Below are positions 49,011 through 61,365 of a DNA stretch of 64,000 nucleotides, piece after piece. The position numbers were made by a program, and so were the translations under genes. Every line of letters begins with the position of its first letter. Positions within the stretch are counted from its first letter, which is position 1. This stretch comes from Chrysomallon squamiferum (Eukaryota; Mollusca; Gastropoda; Neomphalida; Peltospiridae). The notes below the pieces were generated by a model. The model saw only the letters and a list, made by a program, of their open reading frames with translations. It searched no databases and was not told where the DNA came from. The stretch is from positions 11,867,538-11,931,537 of the forward strand of contig CM022667.1 of NCBI GenBank assembly GCA_012295275.1. The letters run 5' to 3'.

Positions 49011-51020
49011 TTATTTCTTTTTCAGCCTTTTCACCTTTTTATTTGTTGGTGGTCCTCTTCGCTTTTTAAAACTTGGTTTGAATTTTTTGTGTTTGCCTGG
49101 TGAAAATTTATTTTTAGAATTCTTAACTCCTTCAGTCTCATCTTTTTCTACTTCTTTTTTTATCTCTTCTTCTGCTTGTTCAGTTTTCTCTTTTGACACT
49201 TCTGATTTAGGTTTTTTGCGATGTTGCTTAGTATTTTCGTTTTCTTCAGTCACCTCATTTGTGGGAATTGTATTGGAGAATTTTTTCAGTTTTGCAACAA
49301 AAAATCCATCGAGGTTATGTGTATGTGGATAAAATCTTTTGGTTAGTTTCATTGACGGATGAAAATGCCGCTGATGAAAGTGAGTGAAGCCTTCTTTTCC
49401 AAAATCTAAGCCAGTGGAAACAAGTTTGACATTTCTCATCTTCAAGGCATAGTCAATCACCCATTCGTTTTCCTCCACCATTACTGAGCAGGTGGAATAC
49501 ACAATGTACCCACCAGTCTCCGACTTCGCATCGCAACAATCAATGGCAGCCAGAACGAGTTCCTTTTGAAGATGAGAACATCGTAAAATGTCTTTTTCAT
49601 CTTTGTTGACCTTCATTTCGGGGTCTTTGGAAATCACACCCGTTCCACTGCAGGGTGCATCTAGTAAGACACGGTCGAAACCTTTCATTATCTTGGGAAA
49701 CTGGCGTCCATCGTAGTGACACACCACAGTGTTTATGACACCCAGTCTGTGCAGATTTCCCGTTATTGCTCTGGCTCGATCACTGTTGGCATCGTTTGCG
49801 AACAGATCCCCGGTGTTTCTCATCAGAGCTGCAATGTAGGAAGCTTTTCCACCTGGAGCTGCACACATGTCCAGCACACGTTCGTTTTCTTGTGGAGCCA
49901 GTGCCATGACAGGGAGGAAACTGGAGCCGCCTTGCAGCATGTAATGTCCAGCCAAGTACTCGGGGGTGGCACCAAGCGGTACCTGCGAGTCGTACACAAC
50001 CAGACCAACTTTAGACCATTTTCCAATAGGGTCGAGATTGACTCCTCGATTGATCAAAGCCTGAGCAAGATCTCGTCTCCTTGTTTTCAGTGTGTTGCTG
50101 CGGATCGTCAGGGGTCTTGGAACCTCATTGGCTTCAAGGAATTCTATAATTTCTTTAGGAAACAAGTCGTATAATTTTGCCATTAGAAATTCATTGTAAC
50201 TGTAATAGGTACACAAATCCTTCTGCAGCTGATCTATGTATTCTTGTCGACTTGTAGACGGATCGCGTCTGTTAGTGAAGTCGCCCAGAACGTGAATGAC
50301 GTCCTTGATACGTTGCTGAATGATAGCTAAATCTGGTGCTTGGTGTGCTTCTTTCTCCACCTCCTGACCACTTGGTAAAATGTATTTCTCGGTTTCGGCT
50401 ATATTTGTTTTCAGTTCTTCTTCTGCAAGTTTCTCATCCTCTTTCTCCCTTTTTTTCAGTTTTTTTGCCGCTTTTTCGATAGGTAGAAGTACTTTATCTT
50501 TTTCCTCAGTGTCTGATCCACTCACTGATCCATCAGATACTGATTCCGTATCATCATCATCATCATCATCATCATCAGATTCGGAAACATCTTCATCATC
50601 TTCTTGGTCTTTACTTTTCTTGCGTTTTAACCATGCCTTATTGTCATCTGTATACTCTTTAGTGTCCATATTATCGCTATCTCGTTCTGAAAAGTCATCT
50701 TCTAAATCACTCCAATCGGTATCAGAATCGTCGGAAACTTTTCTTTTTCTCGTCACTGATACATCTTGGACTCCATTTGATGCAGATTTTAAAGCTTTCT
50801 TTTGATTCTTCGCCGTTTCTTTCAGCTGTTTAATTTCTTCTTTCTTGGCCTTTCTCTCTAATCTTTTTTTCAGCCGTTTCTTTTGCCTACTTCCAAGTTT
50901 AGCATCTGAAGCATCTGCAACTTCTATAGACTTCGGTATGATTGGATTCGATTGTTTTCGGGACTTCCTACCTGGGCCACTTTTAGGCTTTTCATTTGTG
51001 ATATCTCTTTTCCTACCCAT
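49011..51020 (-). CDS. NOP2: NOP2/NSUN1, 28S rRNA (cytosine-C5)-methyltransferase (intronless)
   Basis: Nucleolar SAM-dependent RNA m5C methyltransferase needed for 60S subunit maturation. The reading frame is 669 aa in one exon. The N-terminus is Lys-rich with nuclear/nucleolar localisation character (SRQKKRLKKRLERKAKKEE), followed by an acidic D/E/S region (about 97-172). The catalytic Rossmann domain has the SAM motif VLDMCAAPGGKAS (about 381-393), DAPCSGTG (Cys456) and the second conserved cysteine in YSTCSVMVEENE (Cys510), the paired cysteines that define NOL1/NOP2/Sun enzymes. The C-terminus is Lys-rich (KKVKRLKKK). Start context CAATGGG with A at -3 and G at +4 is strong. Human NOP2 is longer and has many introns; the single exon here suggests intron loss or an old retrocopy. 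All motifs are intact, so it looks functional. Confidence 0.95.
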   Translation of the reverse strand: MGRKRDITNEKPKSGPGRKSRKQSNPIIPKSIEVADASDAKLGSRQKKRLKKRLERKAKKEEIKQLKETAKNQKKALKSASNGVQDVSVTRKRKVSDDSDTDWSDLEDDFSERDSDNMDTKEYTDDNKAWLKRKKSKDQEDDEDVSESDDDDDDDDDTESVSDGSVSGSDTEEKDKVLLPIEKAAKKLKKREKEDEKLAEEELKTNIAETEKYILPSGQEVEKEAHQAPDLAIIQQRIKDVIHVLGDFTNRRDPSTSRQEYIDQLQKDLCTYYSYNEFLMAKLYDLFPKEIIEFLEANEVPRPLTIRSNTLKTRRRDLAQALINRGVNLDPIGKWSKVGLVVYDSQVPLGATPEYLAGHYMLQGGSSFLPVMALAPQENERVLDMCAAPGGKASYIAALMRNTGDLFANDANSDRARAITGNLHRLGVINTVVCHYDGRQFPKIMKGFDRVLLDAPCSGTGVISKDPEMKVNKDEKDILRCSHLQKELVLAAIDCCDAKSETGGYIVYSTCSVMVEENEWVIDYALKMRNVKLVSTGLDFGKEGFTHFHQRHFHPSMKLTKRFYPHTHNLDGFFVAKLKKFSNTIPTNEVTEENENTKQHRKKPKSEVSKEKTEQAEEEIKKEVEKDETEGVKNSKNKFSPGKHKKFKPSFKKRRGPPTNKKVKRLKKK

Positions 51021-51889
51021 TGTTTTAATTAAACAATTTGTAAATGCTCAACATGCGAACCAACTAACAAGCACTGTGTTCTCAAAACACGTGTAGTTCA
51101 CATTTAGCCTCAACTAAACACGATGTAAGTTACGCTTGCTGAATATTCATTACTAAGATGTATAAGGCATGTATCAGTGGATCCAGAAATGCCAATAAAT
51201 TCATCGGTGAATAACTAAATAACTTCCCCGTGTTAAAACATTTGAAATCGGTTATATTCCTAATAAAAACAATAATTAATCAAATTAAAATAACTACCAA
51301 AATCAACAATAAAAACTAAAAAGATTAAAATCATTGTAGTATATTAATTTTATGCAAGTATGTGCAAGGGAATTTCTTTCTTTCTCTCAAAACAAAAGAA
51401 ACAGCAGAACAAACTCGACTTGATGGACATTAAATTACAATTATATACTATATCGACTCTGTGAGCGTCTTTATGTGTGTTTCTGTGTGTGTGTGTTTCG
51501 TTTGTATTACGAGTTTATAAAGGTTCACCTTCGAAAATGTAAATGTGATACTTAGCTAATTAAAATTATTTAAATGTGTAGCACCTATTAGAATTTGGAG
51601 AATTCTTGCAAGAATGGGAAAAATCAAATACCGATTCTTGGAAGTATGTGTAGAAATAAAACCATTTTTTTATTATTTCATTTTTAGATGTGTTGTAGTT
51701 GTTACTTTTATTATTTAGAAATTATTGGTTTTTAACACTGTAATAATAATAATAATAATAATAATTGAATTCGGTCACAGGCTACATTTTTAGATCGTCA
51801 CATTAGACAGCATAAACGGAAGTAAGAAAGTGCGTCGAAAGATTTCTCTTCATCATAGATTTTTCTAATTTTGTGACAGAAAATACAAA
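51021..51889. promoter_or_regulatory. Divergent promoter region between NOP2 and NEDD8
   Basis: 869 bp separate two opposed start codons. It is largely unique and AT-rich, with a short TG run (51487-51498) and an (AAT)n run (51744-51764). The E-box at 51088 lies close to NOP2. NEDD8's leader probably lies at about 51780-51889. Shared regulation is possible but not shown. Confidence 0.5.
51088..51093. promoter_or_regulatory. Canonical E-box CACGTG upstream of NOP2
   Basis: The palindrome CACGTG is 68 bp before the NOP2 start codon. NOP2 is an established MYC target in vertebrates, and MYC/MAX binds this sequence. The position fits a core promoter; use here is inferred. Confidence 0.45.
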
Positions 51890-53861
<1,972 letters not shown>

Positions 53862-55988
53862 CTAGAACAACAAGTGTGAATAGTGGAATGTTTTACTGCA
53901 CCTCTTACACGTTTAAGACTAAAAAGAATTCTGAATGTGACAGTGAAAACAAACAAAACAACAGAAGCATCTCTAAGTCATACTCGTCATGGATTTTGAG
54001 GCAAACTTATTGACTGGACTGAAATTTGTTTTGCGATTTATTTTGATTTATTTTTTTTTTGATTTTTTTTTTTAAATGAAATTATTTTTAAAACTTACTA
54101 AAAGAATTTTGTTTTTGCATTTGACTGTTAAGAATTGTGTGAGTGATAAATATAAGAGAAGTATTATTTAAGAAGACATGCATCCTAAAATATTTCATTT
54201 GTACTTTGTAATAAAAACAAGTTGTTCATATATAAAATAATTTATTTACTAATTTTTTTTTTTTTATTGATGTTTTTACTATTCTGTTTGGGGAAATAAA
54301 AATGATGTTACAGCTATATAAAATTATATGTGTATTTTAAAAAAAAAAAAGGAACACTTTCAACAACTGTAAAGAAACAGGATTTTAAAATTGGCATTCT
54401 TCTATCTGCTTCAGAGATCAAATTAAACTGCATTTAATTTGCTTTTTAAAAAAGAGAAAAATAAACAATGAAAATCATTTTGTATTATAATATTAAAAAG
54501 TACAACTTTTCATTTGGCTGGAAATATTAAAATATTTCCTTCATCTAGGTCCACTAAATTATTATTTCATATAAATTTTTAATTTACATGTTTGCTTTTT
54601 AGCCATTGAAGTATTTTTAGATTGCCAGTTTGTATGTTGATACTAAAATTAAGCTAACAGAACAAACTTCCAAACATATATAACTTATTATTAAATTAAT
54701 TATTATTTTAATTAATGATGTCAGATTCTTCTCAAAGTATCATTGCTGTATGTGATGCATTAATGCTGAAAATGTAGGGCTATAGAAACATGGATCTTCA
54801 TAATGTACCTCTGCTTGCAATATTTGTTTAACTGAATTTGTATGTACTTTAAATGACAATAAATTGTTAATAATACTAATCTCTTTTCAATTTCATTTTG
54901 AAAATGTGATAATATACATTTGGCAATTCTAGCCTGATGATATTCAGAACTTCTGATGTTTACTGGTGTTTAAAATGTGTCTGTGGCAAAATAATCTAAC
55001 ACAATTCTTTTTATGTCTAGAGTTATTTTATTATTTTAAATGACCTTTCATTATTAATTTTGAAGTATTACAATAAAATGATACTTTTGGAAAATATTTG
55101 AATGCAGTCATTTTTATCTTGTATTAACTGACATCACAACTACAGGAAAAAAGGCAATGCCCAGACATTTCTAAACTGATGCATTTCTCGTTACAATTGT
55201 ACGGCAAAACAAAACAATAACCTGACTTGAAGATTATAACTTTTCAGGTACATTTTAAAATAAAAATGAAGGGAACATGTGAATAAAAAAATTTTTACAT
55301 TAGTTCTGTTGTGTGTAGCCACTGTTTGAATAAGAAATTCATTGTGTTCATTCAATTTGAGGTACATCTTACCAATTTCCAAAATCACAACAAAAAAAAA
55401 CAACAATGAAAGTAAAAAATATTTTTTTAATTTTTTCATTCTCAATATAGGAAGCACAATTTACTTCTAAAATTATAAAGTTTTCAATTGTAAATATTTT
55501 ATCTTAATACAGAAACAATGTATATTCATATATTTTAATGATTAGAATTATGAGCACCAAATTTATCAAATAGATGTTTCCTAGATATCTGAATCAGACA
55601 CACTGTATAAAATAGTATCTTTTTAACTATACTAAATATATCTAATATATAAATATACAATTCTAAATTATGAATATAAAACAGTTTCTATATAAACTAC
55701 AGAAATCAAATGTAAATGGAATAAGTAAAATAAATCAACAAGACATATATAGCATTCCTTTAAAACTAAATATTTAAAAGTTTTGTTTTTATACAAATAC
55801 TGTTTACTTATAATTGTAACTGAAAATTAAAGGTTGACATAAAAGGCATCATTGTCTTTAACAAAATAAATAAAGTTAAATAGTTTTATCATTCTAGAAT
55901 ACACAAAACAACCTGTTACAATAAAGTTCTGCTTATATACTAATCTATGACATGTAATACTTCTGTCATATTTTGAGACCACTCAGTA
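53862..55988. other. Convergent intergenic region (NEDD8 and APRT 3' ends)
   Basis: 2.1 kb without a gene. NEDD8 poly(A) candidates are at 54210-54215 and further hexamers near 54859 and 55072. The minus-strand open frame 55191-55457 has a Lys/Leu-rich, Phe-rich composition without motifs and is probably chance. Confidence 0.55.
54210..54215 (+). terminator. Candidate poly(A) signal of NEDD8
   Basis: AATAAA about 350 nt past the stop codon, followed by GTTGTTC, a modest GU-rich downstream element. Confidence 0.45.
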
Positions 55989-58090
55989 TTATGTGTCGTA
56001 ATGTATTAACGAATGAATTGGCTTCTTGAGTTTTTCACGTCCGTGGAGGTAGTCCAGCTCAATCACAACAAGACACTCCAAGACATCAGCTTTAACCTTC
56101 TCCATCAACTCACATGCTGCATTCATTGTTCCTAAAATTACAACATTGAAAATAAAAGTAATATTATTTTTAAAATACAAATTGGCAATATTCATATTAA
56201 TAGTATCATGCATTTTTTTGGTAACATTTCTTTCATACTGTCAAATAATTTTTTTTTTTAATTTTTTTTTTTAAATTAGAAAATTGGATGAATCCACCAT
56301 TTCTGGAGATTTTTAAAGGTTGCAGTCTTTAGATAACAAGCTCCGAATTGTAATCCTATTAAAAGATTGAACTTTTTATCATTTTTCAAAGTATCTTAAT
56401 TAATACTTAATGATGGCTATCAAAACCTGAGCTGACCTTAGAGTGGATATCTGTTTACAGAGGCCTGTACAGTTTTCTTAATGGTCAAATGAGTTTTGTT
56501 AGAAAAGCACATCTTAAAGAAAGGCACTTGTTAATTTAATGATTACATTATTTTCTGACTGTAACCAAAAGAAATAAAATTATCACAGTAAACATACAGT
56601 ATGTGTTTAGTCTATTTGTTAGGACTATCATTATGCACTTTGAAATTACAAACAGAAACTGGGACTTTGAGTTAGCCCACATCAGCTCTATCTCCATTAA
56701 GCACAATGGAGCAGCTAGGTGTAAATAATTTACTCCATCTCAAACTACAGTTAGGTGTTATTTGAATTACTGGTTTTTAAATTGGAAATTGTGTTTCAAC
56801 AATCTCAAGGTGTAGTCATAAAACTGCTCATTTCCATTTGTATTTTTTGTTTTCTTGTTTTAAAAACTGTAAAATCATGCTTGAATGATTTTCCAATCTG
56901 GATGACTGAGCTTGGTATACAAATACGAACTGTACAATTTTGTCTACAAATTTTCACTGAAAGGTCCTTTCATGGAAATCTAAATGAATAATGTCTTAAG
57001 TGATAAAATTTGATGGTGAATAATGATTTTATTACAGCTGTATGTTTTAATAACATACCTCCAGTTGCTAGTAGATCATCAACTATAACAACTTTTTGTC
57101 CTGCTTTAACTGAATTCTTCTGTATTTCAAATCTGTCCTAAAATAAAATAAAACAAATGGCTGAAAAGATCAGTTTTTCCTCATTTTTAACAGTGCTCCA
57201 AAACTACTATTTCTGATTTTATTTAGCTCATTTCTACATTACAAACCACTTATTTCTAAATTATCATTTCTTATTTCAGTAAGAAAAGCTTCACCTTGAA
57301 AAACATTCCTCTAATTTTATAACTGTTAATTAAATTATGAGAAGACAAAAAATTAAAAACATGTATATATAAAAAATTCATACCAGTCCATATTCAAGCT
57401 GGTAGTCAATTCCCAACAATTCACCAGGTAATTTTCCCTTCTTTCGAATTGGAACAAATCCTACATTCAATTCTTGGGCCAGAATTGGTCCAAACAGAAA
57501 ACCTCGTGACTCCAAACCAATTATCAGCTGAACTGCTGGACATTTTTCCTTAACATGTTCAGCTAACACTGAATTTAATAGTCGAAATGTGTCTGGATCG
57601 AGAAGTACTGAGAAACAATCCCTAAAGCAAACGTAAATAAGACTTTAATAATGGAACTATCATTTTAATACATTAGTTGTAGTAGTAGTAGCAGTGGTAC
57701 TGCCAATTTTATACATGCTGCCAGTGCATATTATCTAAACTCTGCTACACAACTGTAGCTATAAATTAATATACATCTGGATAAACGGTTCGGTACCTAT
57801 ATAAATAAATTATATTTTGAGAAAATACATTCAAACTATTGTTGTAATTTAATTTATCTAAGTTAGTAGGTTAGTAACTAAGTTAATTAAATAATGGAAA
57901 TATTATTTTAAAAAAAAATATCATAAAATAAATTATTAATATTGAGAAAATAAGTATGTGACAAGCATTTTTGTTTAGTTTGTTTAATAGCACGTGTATA
58001 ACTGAACCTGAATAATATGCCAGGTTTGGGAAAATCGGGATAGGCCCCAATTTTAGATTTAATTTTCTCAATTCTTTCATCTTTCGACAT
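55989..58090 (-). CDS. APRT: Adenine phosphoribosyltransferase (4 exons, complete)
   Basis: Cytosolic purine-salvage enzyme converting adenine and PRPP to AMP and pyrophosphate. Exons in transcript order: 58008-58090, 57384-57621, 57059-57137, 55989-56131. They sum to 543 nt, 180 aa, the same length as human APRT, with all phases consistent. The PRPP-binding loop [12 protein letters not shown] is at about residues 123-134. Family signatures include [12 protein letters not shown] (adenine/flexible-loop region), RKKGKLPGE and [10 protein letters not shown]. The N-terminus reads [20 protein letters not shown], matching the family's first helix and the PDFP motif. An acceptor-like TTTTGTTTTCAG lies 10 nt before the ATG, so a noncoding first exon may exist further upstream. 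It lies head-to-tail 349 bp after the microprotein gene on the same strand. Confidence 0.96.
57677..57694. repeat. Short (AGT)n microsatellite in APRT intron 1
   Basis: A few GTA/AGC trinucleotide units, much less repeat than in the window's left third. Confidence 0.6.
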
Positions 58091-58438
58091 ACTTGTAGAA
58101 CTGAAAACAAAATACAAACATATTACGCTACACTAACCGGTTCTCAGTCGTTTGCAATTGGTTTCGCTTTTAAACGTGATTCTTCGAGATCAGTCTCACC
58201 TACCATTACCAATTTTAAATATAAATATCTTTCCACATGTATGTGATATACTTTCTCCATCAGTCATAATTATTTAAAATCACAGCTTTTACATATCCAG
58301 AAAAAATAATTTCTCCATGATAAAGTTAATAAATTGGATATAAAGTAATACTGACATTTTTTAAACGTAATAGATCCGACAAGGTATATATATTATATAT
58401 ATACACATTTTCCCCAAAAACAATTAAAACAGGAATCT

Positions 58439-58932
58439 CTAAATATGTGTGTGAATAAGAGGACGTTCTGGAGGTGGGTTCGGTTCAATTGCCTCATTTG
58501 GCCCCATATAACTCAGATCCATGTTTTTCTCATTCGGTGCATTTTCAATTTTGTTACTTACAAAGTAACTTTGTAAGTTTTGATTTGAATGTGGACTGCT
58601 GGTTTTTTGACGAACTTCAACATAATTATCAGATACAGTGAATATTTTGTCAATAATTCCAACCACTGTTTAGTTTATAAAAGTAAAAAAAAAAAATACT
58701 GTTTATGAATTATTTTTAAATTGTTTTGGAAACAAAAATAATAATCATAAAAAAAATAATGTTTGGTCATCATAAGTACTTAGATCCACGATTTTATTTT
58801 AATAAATAATATATCCATTACAGATATTAATTTATCTCTTTTTCATATATAAACGCACACACGTATACAGCAACGAATACCTGAGATAAAGTTAATAAAA
58901 CCAGAGAGCACGACAGTACTGAATTTAAACAT
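58439..58932 (-). CDS. Unrecognised 92-aa microprotein with one hydrophobic segment (2 exons)
   Basis: I do not recognise this protein. Exon 1 (58881-58932) begins at an ATG with an in-frame TAA upstream and reads MFKFSTVVLSGFINFIS plus one base. The donor is TCAG|GTATTC. Exon 2 (58439-58665) follows an acceptor ACTAAACAG and supplies the two bases that complete a valine codon, then continues VVGIIDKIFTVSDNYVEV to a TAG. Residues ~5-22 are hydrophobic with a single Lys before them, fitting a signal peptide or membrane anchor. The tail is polar with a Pro-rich PNEAIEPNPPPERPLIHTHI. The phase match across the 215-nt intron and the protein-like tail are the support. A GTAAGT at 58561 inside exon 2 could be an alternative donor. 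It could instead be a non-coding transcript or the end of a longer gene. Confidence 0.4.
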
Positions 58933-59394
58933 CTGACTATTTGTGATGAAAGTAATTTAGTTACATCAACAACTTAGATTGAAGAATTTAAAATGCAGTG
59001 TAAAGGATTTTGAACTGAATTATAAAACACAAATCAGTGAATATTTTGTTTTAAATCTTTTGGTTAGCAACAATTCGTTTTGATTTTTTTTTTATTTAGA
59101 TTATTAATATTTTCCTAGTTCTTCTTCTTTTAGTTCGCTTGTCGTTCAGAAATGTAGTCATAACAGCTATTGATGCATAGCATTGTGATCTATTAAACTG
59201 CGCCATGCTGCCCAATACTTTTAACTTCAGCACTCGAGGTTTCTGTTTGGGTTATCTCGCCTTTGGTTCACTGACCAGTCCAGATTGAGTGCTGGCTCAG
59301 TACTTTGGATCACTGAGACATACAAGTCCCCTCACTGCGGACTAAGAAGAGGATTGACTTAGTGAATTACAACATTCATTTGGATCATAACGAC

Positions 59395-59428
<34 letters not shown>

Positions 59429-59715
59429 TCTATTTTTAATGGAGAAGTAAAAATTTTGATTTGACAAATCAAAGTGAGCTTAGAAAATTCTTTATGATCT
59501 TTTTAATCTTTAAACTTGTAGCAAAATATTCAGCAAAACCGCTGCAGATAAGATCTATATATGTAAATTGCAAAATTAGCCAAGAACCTTCAAAATGTAA
59601 TACTATCAAAAAGATGGAAAGCACAAAACTGAACAAAATATCTCCTAAAAAGCATCATAAATTTAGGAAAATAATCATTACAGAGGACTAATAATGATAC
59701 TAATTAATTATGAAA

Positions 59716-59746
<31 letters not shown>

Positions 59747-60639
59747 AAACAAAATATTAAAAGTTAGTAACATATCAGAAAGCATACCAAAACTGAATAC
59801 AAGTTATCAAACGAACCCTAAATCTTCCCTTAGATCTCTCTTTATGTGACTGTTTAGATTTCTGATAAGATTAGATCTCTGCATTCGTGCGATTGTAGTT
59901 ATGAATCTGTAAAATAATTGAAAATTTAATAATTGAAAGTAAAAAAATTGAAAATGTACTGAATGTAAAAAACGTGGACCTGAGATATATGGGCCAAAAG
60001 AGGCAACTGAACCGAACTCACCTCAAAATATAGCAGTCTGTAAACTAATAAATGGATAAATATCACACAAAACAAACAAATAAACAACATGATTTTACAA
60101 AGTCATTAAAATGGAGGCACCACTCGCAACACCGTCCCCATATAAATATCTGCGTAAGGCTCTGCTGAGTGTAACCATAAAATAGTAAGCAAGAACAAAA
60201 GTATAAACATATAACGCAAGAAATAAATGCTATAGACAATTATAATTTTTATTATCTGAATCTTTTGATTTTGATTTCAGTTTGTACGCAGCTATCACCT
60301 ATACATTATACTTTTAGCCTATACACGTCACACACTATCTGTCGTCAGATATTTCGTAAGAATTTTTTGTAATTCAAAAATTCACGTGCTTTATTTATTT
60401 ATTTATTTATTTTAATATATATACCCCCACCCACCCACCCCTCAAAAAAGCAACAGAATTAGTGTGCTACAAATTAAATAATTTCATTCTAATCCGAAAC
60501 CAGAAGTATGAAAGACCTGACGAACGATAAACTGTTCGCAAGCTTCGGAGCGATTGTAATTGTTTGCTATTTTTATTACAGTTCACTAAACTTAATAAAT
60601 AAGAACGAAGTTGGATAGCGTTTTCTAAACAAGATCAAA
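58933..60639. other. Divergent gap between the microprotein gene and PSMG2
   Basis: 1.7 kb. It includes (TTTA)n at 59399-59427, (AAAT)n near 59714-59747, a C-rich CCCACCCACC run at 60427-60441, and a GC-richer block at 59130-59370. An ATG in the GC-richer block on the minus strand opens a 36-codon frame without recognisable features. The PSMG2 promoter should lie near 60480-60630. No gene is supported. Confidence 0.5.
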
Positions 60640-61324
60640 ATGTTTTATCCAGTTGATTCAAAAGAAAAGGACTGGTCTAAGTTCACTTTAATTCTGGTAG
60701 ACATTTTTGTTAATTTTTTATTGTTTTATTTAACAATAGTCAATAGTCAGTACCTGAATAGTGAATGTGAATAAATCGTAAACAGTAAACCGTAAAGCGT
60801 TTCATTTATTTATCTTTTTATTATAGTTTCTTTTAATATATTACTTTGGAATCTTTACTGACCACGAATCACTAACTATGCCTTGTTAAAGATTACTGTA
60901 ATTATAAACGTTTGTTGGTGATGAATTTTATCTGTACAAGAGTTTTATGCGTTTTATAGACGAAACAGGCTTAAACGGAACCATGACACAGCTTTTTATA
61001 TGAATTTATAATCCATTTCTTGAAAATTACCTGTTGTGTTAAATATTTCTGTTAAACTATTCATTATTGACATACTTTTGGTTTTTAAATTTTAATTTAT
61101 GTAAATATGGAGTTTCTTATGATTTGTTTATATAATTTTTAATTTTTTTTATATTCAAGATCTTTATTTTCCTTGTATTATAAATAAATAATTACTATTC
61201 GTTTTCTACATTTAATTTACTATTACTATTTGTAGAGATGTTGTTTATTTCATTATTTTTATTATGTATTTATTTAGATAATTTAGGCTTTTTGGTTGTT
61301 TTTTATTTATTTATTTATTATTTT

Positions 61325-61365
<41 letters not shown>

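Noticed and set aside
49716-50174. 152-aa plus-strand frame and other plus frames at 50380-51096
   Set aside because: Antisense to NOP2, whose motifs (CAAPGGK, DAPCSGTG, STCS) fix the coding strand.
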